Source: Plazaster borealis (Eukaryota > Echinodermata > Asteroidea > Forcipulatida > Labidiasteridae). From it: a stretch of 64,000 bases of DNA. The notes below the pieces were generated by a model, which was given only the letters and a program-made list of their open reading frames with translations, ran no database searches and was not told the DNA's origin. Positions 25,001 through 31,180 of the stretch are shown here, piece after piece. Position numbers and translations under genes: made by a program. The stretch covers positions 434,001 through 498,000 of the forward strand of contig CM037459.1 in assembly GCA_021014325.1 (NCBI GenBank), in the 5' to 3' direction. Numbering within the stretch: the first letter of the stretch is position 1; each line of letters begins with the position of its first letter.

Positions 25001-27623
25001 GGAAACAGATTTTTGCAAACAAGTATTATATATTATGGTTTTAGTTTATCGATCAAACCTGTAATAATGTGCATTTTTATTTGTTCAGTGAGGTAGTTAC
25101 AAACCAACAATTACCTTTGCTTGTACAAAGTAGAGCTACTTAATACACCACTGAAAAGCAACTATTAACTTAAATCCTGTACAAAACCTCAATAAATGAA
25201 TGCACATAATATTACAGGCTTTAAGCCTGGACAAATTGAACTAACATTCTTAACATTGTTGAATCTGTCAAAGCCATAGGCTTTTCAAAGTGTTTTGGAC
25301 CTAAACATTGATTACAGCCAAACAGCCATAAACAAGATGATCAATTATAATGCACAAAGATTCCCACATTCCTTAAGTTGTTTTGATCAATGAAAAGTGA
25401 AATAATTTGCCTTCTTCTAAATGTTGCCTCCACCCTCCATGGCAGGAGTAAGGTTTGAGTGACTGAGGATCAACCAATTTATAACATCAAGTTGTTGGTA
25501 CTGAAGCCTAATCTATTCTATTGGATCACATGTCACATCAAACTACATTTAGACAGCAATGCAAGAACTCAAAAGAAATTCAAGTGTAATCCAAAACTGT
25601 TTTCAATAATTGTTTGCAAGTTAGATTGTTTGTTACTATAACTAACTCGATGAAAAAAAGCTTTGGTTTGGCAAACTTATGAAATTTTTGGCAATTATTT
25701 TTGATAGCCATAAGTATTTAACAAATTCTAAGCAGTTAGCCTACTTATCACTAACTCACTTATGAGCAGAATGTGATCCTCTGTTATGTCGGTACTTAGC
25801 ACATTTCTCAATCAGAATAAAAGATGCTCACTAACCTAAGTTGTGAAGCAACCATTTATTACTGTGTTAAAGTATTACATTAAACATCATCGCATTCTGC
25901 CCAACCCCCATGATGTTTACTGGTGCGCATGCGCGCGCGCTTTCAGAGCTGTATGACCCGTCTTCTAGTCCATTTACTGGATGTTTATTTGGGCAGCACA
26001 CTTTCCCCCAATCATACAAGCCATGCACGCATATCCCATGCTGAACATCTGACCGTTGCCGATCAGTCGTTACACATACATGGTATAATGTTTTTACCTT
26101 TTAGTTTATTTTTTTTAAGAATGTGTAATCAAAACATTTGAAGAATATTGAACCCACCAGTCTGCACAGGAAGCAAGGAACTTTTGAACTAATTCAATCA
26201 GGTAAAACAATGACAGAATTTTGTTGTACCACTTTTCGCTACGGGAGTATGTAGTAGTACTAGTAGTACTACTCAAATAATTACACTATAGACGATGTGA
26301 CCTCTGACATCACTCGAAAACCATAACATGATGAGCGCGCATGTCACCGGGCAAAACCTTTGTGTACTCGACAGCCAGCTAGAAAGTACACGCAATCTTA
26401 CCATGAGTACGCGTCTTCTTGCCTGGCGCAACATGACTTGGACAGTGTTTTGTCAACAGAGGGCGGTTTGAATGTAAACAGAGGTCACATCGTCTATAAG
26501 TACTTTAGTAAATTAGTAGCAACCCCTTTCATGATGTCATGCCTTTACCATTATTTTACCCAGGAATCCCAGGATGTCATTGTCAGCGGCAGTGCAACGG
26601 AGACTGGCGTCAAATCAGGGCTAATAAATGGGGCTAGAGTCACGAGTGGATGATTGAAATGTCAACTTAATCAACATTAAATAACTTAGGCCCTAAGTGT
26701 TTTTATAAGTGTTACAATTTTATTTATATTTCTACATTTAAAATGATTGTGCAGTGACCATGGTGACTGTTTTCGGGGATTTAGTTAGATTATTTATGAA
26801 TTTCGGGCTTTATTTCCCTTTAAAAAATCCTCGAGAGCCACAAATACTAGAAAAAGAAAAATGTAGTAAAAAATTACTATCTATTCAAATGGCGTGTCGA
26901 CTTGACTGTCAGTTGAAGAGGGAAGGAGGCATTCCAACATGTCCAGGCACCAACACTGAGCTACGCAACAATGGTTGGAAATCCCTACAATTTAATATGT
27001 CAATGTCGGCTACTTTCATGGATGATGGAAGACATGACTTTGACTTGTACGTGTCAAAGAGGGCATGGGTCTGGGAGGGCACTACATTATACATAGGCCC
27101 TACAATACTAGCTACACAATTGAAATAAAAGATTTGCCGGACTAATGGCATTTTTGGTAAAACTAAGGCTTAGCCGGTTGCCTGACAATTCCACACTAAC
27201 TCAACCTCAACCTGTCAACTGACTAACTTACAATTACATGAATTAACTTCACTAGACAGTCATGACACTTGACAGTAAAGCTAGTCTGTCATAAAACATC
27301 AATGAAAAGTAAACGTTACTTTCTCCTCTTCTGTTTTTGAGTTCATTTCCTCAAATTACCTTCGAGCTGGATGTTTTTCCTCGCAGAGTCAGTGGTCCAG
27401 AACCCGTTGACTTTCCAGAGTTATTTCTCTCCCAGTCATGCCTGTCATTTGGCTTGTTGTGCTGCATCTTTCCCCCAGTTGAAGACGGGGAGAATGGCGG
27501 CTTTGAATTCAGTCGGTCTTGTCTGCTGCTGGTTGGCAGGTCACCGCTATCGGCAGCAGAAGCACTGTTCCCGAACCGCTGCTTTGTTCCGTTGCTACTC
27601 CGTTTCCTCCGAAACTCACTCAT
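3881..27623 (-). CDS. SCAPER: SCAPER, S-phase cyclin A-associated protein in the ER (23 coding exons, C-terminus missing)
   Basis: The exons join in frame to 1252 codons plus 2 nt. By recall against human SCAPER, several blocks are near-identical: KVDLRARYWAFLFDNL (SCAPER N-terminal domain, about residue 186 on), EGWETVQR (about 410), EALASAIAEEE, WNDMLAEYE, HMHEKLSSPSRKR (about 698) and NEIAFINCLEAQNKRHD (about 785). A long charged coiled coil covers about 699-945. A CX2C-X12-HX5H zinc finger uses C956, C959, H972 and H978. In mammals SCAPER is a perinuclear/ER protein that binds cyclin A-CDK2 and, with TTC5 and CCR4-NOT, promotes tubulin mRNA decay. The ATG at 27623 has A at -3 and follows an in-frame 20-codon extension that I take as untranslated. 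The human protein is 1400 residues. Here about 330 C-terminal residues are lost at the N gap, while the N-terminal half is longer than in human. Confidence 0.95.
4087..5696. other. SCAPER intron 22
   Basis: Holds one MITE (4721-5183). A CAGGCCTGGATTC fragment near 4345 may be an eroded piece of the family at 6892-7060. Nothing else is recognised. Confidence 0.6.
4721..5183. mobile_element. Foldback MITE with 16-bp outer and ~110-bp inner inverted repeats
   Basis: The outer ends are ACTGCGCCAATAAAGT and its complement. The inner arms, 4740-4850 and 4975-5087, pair almost completely (CTTCTGCGCATTTTGA with TCAAAATGCGCAGAAG). The right side has about 80 bp between inner arm and outer end that the left lacks, possibly an insertion. 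Noncoding; the ORF 4844-5098 on the minus strand is a repeat translation. Confidence 0.8.
5697..5820 (-). CDS. SCAPER: SCAPER exon 22
   Basis: SVCSAANAFRLGCKGCFDNC, then ELLVHQLG; human SLCNAINVYNLTCNNCSENC and LLIHQL. The Cys pattern is conserved. Confidence 0.93.
6697..6809 (-). CDS. SCAPER: SCAPER exon 21
   Basis: EQADQITFRACGGLSTLTRI matches human VADQIAFQAAGGLTALEHI and opens the C-terminal helical repeat region. Confidence 0.95.
6892..7060. repeat. Interspersed repeat bounded by CAGGCCT
   Basis: 169 bp with CAGGCCTTG at one end and CCAGGCCTG at the other, and an internal GGCCATGGCC palindrome. A related copy in opposite orientation lies at 16970-17136, and a fragment at about 24274-24355. 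Confidence 0.65.
7445..7574 (-). CDS. SCAPER: SCAPER exon 20
   Basis: LQKLIKDLNKYLQSQDASGP and KVSAMDRALGEINRIL; human KVSALDRTLGEITRIL. Confidence 0.97.
7640..7785 (+). mobile_element. Probable LINE 3' tail with (AAATC)n
   Basis: A T-rich tract ending GTTTGCCAAATAAAACAAATC with four to five AAATC repeats looks like the 3' UTR and tail of a non-LTR retrotransposon. There is no coding sequence. Confidence 0.45.
8015..8211 (-). CDS. SCAPER: SCAPER exon 19
   Basis: ESYSLKLLVDAS, then KGCRKRARKLRQRMASKGKE: a basic helix matching human KKKAKKIKARMNFRAKEYE. Leaves at phase 2. Confidence 0.95.
8894..8995 (-). CDS. SCAPER: SCAPER exon 18, second half of zinc finger
   Basis: IPSEVYLLSHLRGKKHKEAV supplies H972 and H978. 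It ends in MTDEEI (human LSDEEV). Phase 0 on both sides. Confidence 0.96.
9244..9695 (+). mobile_element. 5'-truncated CR1/L2-like LINE, C-terminal end of ORF2
   Basis: 109 codons at 9244-9573 carry the signature of the CR1/L2 reverse-transcriptase C-terminus: VHKALNGKAPHYISELLQVY, TPSRNLRSS, GDRSFSSAAPRIWNSLPLNL and FKSLLKTYL. A short 3' UTR (GCGCCTTGAACACC..GTGCGCATTACAAG) and an (ATT)n tail follow. It is inserted in SCAPER intron 17 in the opposite orientation, and is an ordinary dead-on-arrival copy. Confidence 0.85.
10218..10310 (-). repeat. L2-like or SINE 3' tail fragment
   Basis: AATAATAATAAG, then GTTATATAGCACACAAATCCACC, then AAGGTGCTCGGGTGC: read on the minus strand, a GCGC-stem-type LINE tail ending in ATT repeats. 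Confidence 0.4.
10426..10581 (-). CDS. SCAPER: SCAPER exon 17, first half of zinc finger
   Basis: HDETSRRHNQQIEQKREKA then NPYEKKKMCSLC. C956 and C959 are the zinc-finger cysteines (human YERKKQCSLC). Confidence 0.97.
10823..10904 (-). CDS. SCAPER: SCAPER exon 16, coiled coil
   Basis: ERELRLSALNAAQQAKEEEI then QKKIQQK; human EERLAALTAAQQEAMEELQKKIQLK. Confidence 0.95.
11242..11384 (-). CDS. SCAPER: SCAPER exon 15, coiled coil
   Basis: ERRKALEEDRMTRLKEMQKH to RESAAKERAR matches human ERKRALEAERQARVEEL and on. Leaves at phase 2. Confidence 0.95.
12243..12395 (-). mobile_element. tRNA-derived SINE fragment (family A)
   Basis: Read on the minus strand it begins AGCTTGGTGGTCTAGTGGTA (A box, tRNA-Glu/Gly-like). 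It then jumps to CTCGGGAAAAGTACTGAGTA and ends TTTATCCCCGATGCAACA. The B-box part is deleted. Related copies: 18288-18955 and 55685-55865. Confidence 0.7.
12458..12613 (-). CDS. SCAPER: SCAPER exon 14, coiled coil
   Basis: 52 codons with ANEIAFINCLEAQNKRHD and MEERQRR, near-identical to human. A SINE fragment (12243-12395) lies in the intron just past its donor GTAAACG. Confidence 0.97.
13006..13080 (+). repeat. Short tandem duplication
   Basis: AGCTGTTTTTCTTCACCAGA and CGGCTGTTTTTCTTTACCAGA follow each other with a period of about 36 bp. Confidence 0.6.
13473..13613 (-). CDS. SCAPER: SCAPER exon 13, coiled coil
   Basis: 47 codons, IEEVREWKDELLMMKKKDID to RRKAQEEEQK, matching human KDVRKWKEELLDQRRR to KKAQEEEAK. 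Confidence 0.95.
13716..13800 (-). repeat. LINE/SINE tail fragment
   Basis: AATAATAATACTAATAGTGGAGACTTATAACGCTCCATG resembles the tail of the SINE at 58937-59306 (AATAATAGTGGATTCTTATATAGCGCCCAT). Confidence 0.5.
13969..14080 (-). CDS. SCAPER: SCAPER exon 12, coiled coil
   Basis: RADAQKRHEERQAKAQRKRE and on: the start of the charged coiled coil. Phase 2 in, 0 out. Acceptor TTTTGGATGATAG is pyrimidine-poor. Confidence 0.9.
14297..14680. mobile_element. TTAA-flanked MITE (family GTATACC)
   Basis: Begins TTAAAGGGAGGGTATACCTTTGG and ends with the inverse CCAAAGGTATACTTTGCCTTTAA. TTAA at both ends is the target preference of piggyBac-type transposases, so piggyBac mobilisation is an inference. 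There is no ORF. Confidence 0.75.
14687..14879. mobile_element. MITE with GGGCCCAATTTCATAAAGC ends
   Basis: Terminal inverted repeats GGGCCCAATTTCATAAAGC and GCTTTATGAAATAGGGCCC, with AAGCA-rich interior. It lies between the TTAA MITE and SCAPER exon 11. Relatives: 21551-21668, 23915-24271 and 48354-48526. Confidence 0.8.
14891..15084 (-). CDS. SCAPER: SCAPER exon 11
   Basis: Contains LDWNDMLAEYEERQ, VSWGEMVE and the near-invariant HMHEKLSSPSRKR. Donor GTACAAC lies only 11 bp from a MITE (14687-14879). Confidence 0.97.
15580..16250. repeat. Degenerate ~42-bp minisatellite with 170-bp higher-order unit
   Basis: Units of the type GATCATGTTCAAAATGCAG + TACATTGAGACAAGCAAAA repeat about 15 times. 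A four-unit block starting GAAGATCATAATAAAAAAGA recurs at 15851 and 16021, a 170-bp higher-order period. It lies in SCAPER intron 10; the short ORFs over it are incidental. Confidence 0.85.
16559..16741 (-). CDS. SCAPER: SCAPER exon 10
   Basis: 61 codons. DEALASAIAEEEKLTKEIEE matches human EEAIASAIAEEEQLTREIEA; IIVETDEGESD follows. Phase 0 on both sides. Confidence 0.95.
16970..17136. repeat. Interspersed repeat bounded by CAGGCCTG, second copy
   Basis: Inverted relative to 6892-7060. Shared blocks: GGCAAGGCCA, GGGCACTTCCAATGG, ACCAAGGCCAAGACCAGGG and GGCCATGGCCTCC. Confidence 0.65.
17354..17442 (-). CDS. SCAPER: SCAPER exon 9
   Basis: Residues about 544-573, acidic (SGDEEDHNKNSEKEDLA) with a short match to the human EELADRLEK region. 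Donor GTACGT. Confidence 0.8.
17529..17939 (-). CDS. SCAPER: SCAPER exon 8
   Basis: 411 nt. It opens with DDGEGWETVQRSKPGRSRP (human DAEGWETVQRGRPIRSRS), followed by a Ser-rich disordered region with DSEKENTP (human DSDKENV). Donor GTAAGT. Confidence 0.95.
18033..18226 (-). CDS. SCAPER: SCAPER exon 7
   Basis: Residues about 342-406. It contains ASWADRVKG (human VSWADKVKA) and a Lys-rich linker. Phase 2 in, 1 out. Confidence 0.93.
18288..18955 (+). mobile_element. tRNA-derived SINE (family A) split by a LINE
   Basis: The A-box half (AAGCTCGGTGGTCTAGTGGT, 18290-18327) and B-box half (GTGGGTTCGAATCCTACCAG, 18802 on) of one SINE are separated by about 465 bp of LINE. The SINE body continues to TTTATCCCTGATGCAAAT. 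It lies in SCAPER intron 6. Confidence 0.75.
18330..18794 (+). mobile_element. 5'-truncated LINE inside the SINE
   Basis: One frame at about 18346-18460 reads FFNRIYNSWNEIPSDLRTLI to a TAA: the usual C-terminal NR-x-WN-x-LP motif of non-LTR ORF2. A 3' UTR and an ACTAAAC-repeat tail follow. The clade cannot be resolved by eye. Confidence 0.7.
19135..19284 (-). CDS. SCAPER: SCAPER exon 6 (copy B, with RSLNF motif)
   Basis: 150 nt, phase 2 in and out. RPNSLAWEIRKSAPGRGL is a second match to the same human segment. It goes on to SRSLNFSG, the counterpart of human RRSLNFGG. RSLNF (residues 327-331) fits the RxLxF cyclin-docking consensus. Confidence 0.9.
20001..20099 (-). CDS. SCAPER: SCAPER exon 5 (copy A of a duplicated exon)
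   Basis: 99 nt, phase 2 in and out. RPTSIVWEVRKSSSPAKHRT aligns with human RPTSLAWEVKKMSPGRHVIP and also with the next exon of this gene. It lacks the RSLNF motif of exon 6. Donor GTGGGT is slightly weak. Confidence 0.85.
20100..22079. other. SCAPER intron 4
   Basis: Mostly unique AT-rich sequence. Contains a G-rich tract (21252-21270) and a variant MITE (21551-21668). Confidence 0.5.
21551..21668. mobile_element. Variant GGGCCCAATTTCAT-type MITE
   Basis: CCCAATTCAATGGTACTGC at one end, ATGCTATGAAATTGG at the other. The inner arms CAGAATTTTGCGCTTAC and GTAAGCGCATAATTCTG pair. Confidence 0.6.
22080..22180 (-). CDS. SCAPER: SCAPER exon 4
   Basis: Residues 226-258 (EVIMILKRATHDFESLIRRI) complete the N-terminal helical domain; the human match is EVLMMLDNYVRDFKALIDWI. 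It leaves at phase 2. Confidence 0.9.
22295..22680. mobile_element. TTAA-flanked MITE (family GTGNACACTATTGG)
   Basis: 386 bp. TTAAAGACAGTGTACACTATTGGTAATT at the left and its near-exact complement, ending GTCCACTGCCTTTAA, at the right. A central 17-bp-arm hairpin reads GATTTCGAGACCTCAAGTTC...AACTTGAGGTCTCGAAATC. I recall the family as abundant in sea-star DNA (memory only). It lies in SCAPER intron 3. Confidence 0.85.
23571..23854 (-). CDS. SCAPER: SCAPER exon 3, N-terminal domain
   Basis: Residues about 131-225. A basic Ser/Arg linker leads into VDLRARYWAFLFDNL and RAVDEIYQTCEADES, the most conserved part of the SCAPER N-terminal domain. Donor GTATGC. Confidence 0.97.
23915..24271. mobile_element. 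CCCAATTTCAT MITE split by a nested element
   Basis: The outer ends CCCAATTTCATAGAGCTGCTTAA and TTAAGCAGCTCTATGAAATTGGGCCC belong to the GGGCCCAATTTCAT family. Its middle is occupied by the element at 23934-24249. Confidence 0.8.
23934..24249. mobile_element. Nested TTAA element, CpG-rich
   Basis: TTAACCCTTCGAGAGCCG at the left and CCGGCACTGTAAGGGTTAA at the right, with TTAA on both sides. The 33-bp block ATCCATCCACAGGCCGCCAA + CGTTCCCATACGT occurs twice inside (about 23980 and 24151). It is more GC-rich than its surroundings, which suggests a recent arrival. No protein similarity seen. Confidence 0.75.
24392..24518 (-). CDS. SCAPER: SCAPER exon 2
   Basis: Residues 89-130. The core DDKVRRIVNEEGRQARNL matches the very N-terminus of human SCAPER (HDKVRRIVAEEGRTARNL). 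An Asp/Ser-rich end follows, then GTAAGAG. Confidence 0.95.
24519..27359. other. SCAPER intron 1
   Basis: 2.8 kb. Contains an alternating GC tract (25923-25940) and a foldback element (26287-26499). ORFs of 80-124 codons at 26754-27151 on both strands show no family motif and I treat them as chance. Confidence 0.5.
26287..26499. mobile_element. MITE with TATAGACGATGTGACCTCTG ends
   Basis: 213 bp. The left end TATAGACGATGTGACCTCTG is matched by CAGAGGTCACATCGTCTATA at the right. The interior is CpG-containing and noncoding. Confidence 0.8.
27360..27623 (-). CDS. SCAPER: SCAPER exon 1 (start codon)
   Basis: Residues 1-88, MSEFRRKRSS to LRGKTSSSK, then GTAATT. It is basic, Ser-rich and probably disordered. 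It has no clear human counterpart, but it feeds in phase 0 into the conserved exon 2. Confidence 0.8.
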
Positions 27624-27795
27624 TTTGCCTAAACCTTGGGGATATCCCCCAAACCGATACACAAACCAACAATAAAAGTACAATAGCAGCCAACAAATTC
27701 CATTTACCGACCACGTCTCCCTTGCAAAAGAATGTTAGCACACACACTGAAGCGACGTAAACATCAACATTGTCATGGTTTTGCCACTAAAACAA

Positions 27796-27880
27796 ATTTT
27801 GATTGGCTTATTTTTGCATACTGGTCAGGCAGAGGTAAAAAGAACCAATCATTTCGCGCGATACTAAACATTTGGCGCCC
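27796..27880 (-). promoter_or_regulatory. Putative SCAPER promoter: CCAAT boxes and two E2F-like sites
   Basis: 180-260 bp upstream of the SCAPER ATG are ATTGG (27802-27806, a CCAAT box on the gene's strand), CCAAT (27845-27849), TTTCGCGC (27852-27859) and TTTGGCGC (27871-27878). The last two fit the E2F consensus TTTSSCGC. Clustered CCAAT and E2F sites are typical of S-phase gene promoters. That they act here is an inference from position. Confidence 0.45.
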
Positions 27881-29872
27881 TAATTGAGCGAAAGCGCAAT
27901 TTTATACATGTACAGAAATCGAAGGTTGTCTGCTCGCAGTGGCAAAACGGGAAAACTATATTAGAAACAATAGCCACAGTGGCCTCAGCAACATTTGAAA
28001 TTAATGGAAGTGAATTGAAATGCAAGGATTCTTTCAGATTTTATGTCAGTCGTAAAAAAACACTCTTGTCAAATTAAACGGTTCGTAATCAGCTAAGTTA
28101 CTTGTGACGTCATATGGAAAGGTTGTTTTCAGCATCAAACCATAATATCTTTTGTTCGTCTTCATTTTTATGTAAATCAACAACAGTTTCATTGTGATTT
28201 TAGAAAACAGTCGAGATGCGTTTTTAACACTGCGTAATCCAGTGAATTTGTTACTTTGTTTTATTTAGGAAGGTGCAGCAGCGCCACCCGTCGATTTTAA
28301 CAGTTCAAACGGTCAAGTGATGTTAAATATTTGCTGATTACAACACACACAGGCCGTGAACGTCGCCGGATGTATCTAAACGTGGGCGAAGTTTACTTTT
28401 CCTTCATATTTACGTAACAGTACAGCTACTTCATCAAGAACTTGTTGAAATAAAATCTGAAGTTTCATTCGCAAACAACAAAGTCGATTCCAAACGCTGT
28501 TAATGCCATTGAACTGTCGTGCAGTTAAATATTATTTCAATGCTTATTATTAAACTTAGCAAACCCAGGGTAGACTGCTGATGATTGCTAATGTTAAGTC
28601 TTGAACTTATATGTTTTTCTTTTGTTGTTTTACAGCTCTAAGACCAAGGTGAAAAGATCCGATTATTTGGCAGTGATTGTGAAAATCTTCAAAAAGACAT
28701 TTTAGGTCAAAAAAAACCTGTGTAAATGTTGGACCAAGACCAGTACCCTGTGCCGTGCCAGAGAAGAGAGAGCTACACACATTACAGTATGGATGGGGCC
28801 TTATAATTTAATTTAATGATGAAAGAAGAAGTAGTGAGGAGGAAAGAAGAAAAAGTGACCCCCCTCCCCTTTCCAAAAAAAAAAAAAAAAAAAAAAAACA
28901 TTCAGGAAAGACTTGGTCAGAAATTGTTTGAAAGTGTATTTGAAGTGTACAGTAAATCTGCTTGCCATAGTTACAACACAAGCAAGGATTTGTGGGCTAC
29001 TAACTCTATGTATTTACTTAATTTATTCATGGATTGAGGATCAGAGTAAAATATTATGAATCCCAAAATATGTTATTTACAACTGTTACATACTGATGAG
29101 ATCCAGTGTTAAGGTAAAACTTGAGTTAAAAAGTTACTGCTTTGAATAAAAACTAGTTTCACAGGAATGATAATCCACGAGTCACTGTGTGTTTGTTTAT
29201 GAGGAAATTGGATACAGAATATTAAGTCATGACTCTTAGTACTAAACAAATAGTTTTTAATTATGTAAAGAACATACAGTGTTTGATAGCGATATGTGAG
29301 CATTTGACAATTTTTAAAGAATACATGTAGTGTTTTTGACACACTAATTTATTCATGAAAAACCTCGCATCGGCTGTGTCTGTGGAGACACCCCGTGTAA
29401 CAATGGTTGTGTCCGTACACGCGCTACCGTGTTTATAGCGTATACGCAGTGGAGTGGCCAAAAACAGCTGAAACGTTTCCATATGCTGCTGTTTTACTTG
29501 AGGGCGCTACAGCTAGCCGCCGTACGAATCTCTCTGTACTGTGAGCGGGTTCCGTTTTTCGCTCAAACATTGATGACCGAGCCAGAGCCGGAGCTCAGTG
29601 GAGCCCAAGCCGAAGTTTGGAAAGGGCACTCGTAAAAAAATATATAGGCCCTAAATAAACAAGTCAAAACAATGCCCTCCCCACACAAAAGTAGGGGCGT
29701 TCAAAGCGTGACATGTGTTACAACCCCTCATCAGTGTGCCTGTTTGCAATATAAAACACATTTTAAGTTTGTTTGACCATGGTTTGATCCTTCCGGACTA
29801 TAGGCCTACTGGGTGGTTGTCATGCAAAAATAAAATTGATTAAAAAAGTAAAACTTAAGCTGAGATCTCCTC

Positions 29873-29925
29873 CTGACGATGACCGTAGATAGAGCAGGCT
29901 AGTCGAAACGTTCAGACATATTAAT
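29873..29925 (+). repeat. Hairpin motif CTGACGA...GTCGAAACGTT
   Basis: CCTGACGATGACC, a loop, then GGCTAGTCGAAACGTT. This is one of several GAAACGT-type hairpins in the window. It resembles the CUGANGA/GAAA halves of a hammerhead ribozyme, but the fit is imperfect. Confidence 0.4.
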
Positions 29926-30184
29926 AACGAGAAGTCCCCTCGATCCACTCATCAATATCATCATCCTATCTGTGCAGAAACCTCCTCCGGAGTATACTCG
30001 CACATTGGTTGAAGTGCAAAAAAGGCTGATGCAGACAAAACTCAAGACATAACAAAATCAGATTACGTATATAAAAAATGTGCAAGTAAAAGCAGATATT
30101 TATTTTAGCATTAGTGTTGGGATGAGTGATTAGCTGAAGCTGACACCGATTAGTCTGTTTTTTAAGACGTGAGGAGGGTCGGTG

Positions 30185-30625
30185 ACTCACAACTTGCTCG
30201 GGCAGTGAATTCCACAGGCGGATGGTGTCTGGGAAGAAGGAGCCTTGTTATTTCCTCTGGTGGATGAGATGGCTGGGATTCAGCTGGTTGTCAGGGATGA
30301 CAATAAGTTTGTTCATAGACCCGCTACGTCATTGTGACTTTGGAGATGGCTCTTCGATGTTGTAGGTGACCCAAGTTACTCAGCATGGTGATGACACCAT
30401 CTCCGTAGTCGTTCATGGTACCGAGGTACCGAGCAGCACTACGTTGGACAGATTCGATTTGGGAGATGTTCTTTTTGTGGAAGGAATTCCCATGCACAGC
30501 TAGCATACCTACTCAGTGATAGGCAGCGGCTCTTGACTTCACGAGTGCTCATGTTGCGTCGTAGGAAACCAAGCGATCTCTTGCACTTTTTAGAGGTGGT
30601 TTCAACATGTCTGTTCCAGGACAGG
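30185..30625 (-). mobile_element. LINE ORF2 C-terminal remnant (broken)
   Basis: On the minus strand, NLSWNRHVETTSKKCKRSLG, then ISQIESVQRSAARYLGTMND and LGHLQHRRAISKVTM follow the usual order of LINE reverse-transcriptase thumb segments (IE-x-VQRRAAR). Stops and frameshifts interrupt them. It is a dead L2/CR1-like copy. Confidence 0.75.
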
Positions 30626-30689
30626 TTGTCTGTGAGTAAAGCGAAAGTAGTTTACTAGTAGGCCTAGTCCCTGCCGATTTCCTACTTTC

Positions 30690-30830
30690 CGCCCAGGCAG
30701 GACAGTTCTTTTCAGAACTAAAAGTAGTCTCCCGAATTCCGAAATCTACTCCGCAGCAGTAGAATAGCAAAACAAGTTCTCAAAGGACAAAAATCTACAC
30801 AGCACTGCTGTTACCGCAAAGCGAATTTAC
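30690..30830 (+). repeat. Interspersed hairpin repeat (CTCCCGAATTCCGAA type)
   Basis: CAGTTCTTTTCAGAACT, then GTCTCCCGAATTCCGAAATC, then the hairpin TCTACTCCGCAGCAGTAGA, ending TGTTACCGCAAA. A second copy is at 40884-41015. Confidence 0.65.
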
Positions 30831-31019
30831 ATTTAGCAAAAGTAAACAAAACAACAACAACAACAACAAATACTCCCGACCCCCTAAACAACAAAACGAA
30901 ACAAGTTGGCTGCAGGAGCGGTAGTAAACACCCTCATAGATGACCACTGTGACCTTTTACAAAACTGGAGGACATCTTGTTTCTTACAATGGAAGAAAGT
31001 TGGGGTGTTCTGGTTTTTT

Positions 31020-31180
31020 TGACAAGAGGCGGGGTCGGGCGCCCTCTTCCAAAACTTCATCTGCCTCTCGCGCGCGTGCGGTGTGCGGCGGCGGTACGCG
31101 CTGCGGCCGCGGCCTGCCTGCCTGACGGCGGCCAGTCGAAAAGCCACCATGTCATGTCATGCATCAGCGCGCCACCGCAT
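31020..31180 (+). promoter_or_regulatory. CpG-dense block, candidate EPB41L4A promoter
   Basis: An abrupt GC- and CpG-rich island in AT-rich DNA (GCGCGCGTGCGG, GGCGGCGGTACGCGCTGCGG, one NotI site near 31103). It ends about 500 bp before the EPB41L4A start codon. No TATA box is seen. ORFs on both strands here reflect the lack of AT-rich stops. Confidence 0.45.

Noticed and set aside
26754..27151. ORFs of 124 (plus) and 80 (minus) codons in SCAPER intron 1
   Set aside because: No recognised motif, no splice or promoter context, and the two overlap on opposite strands.
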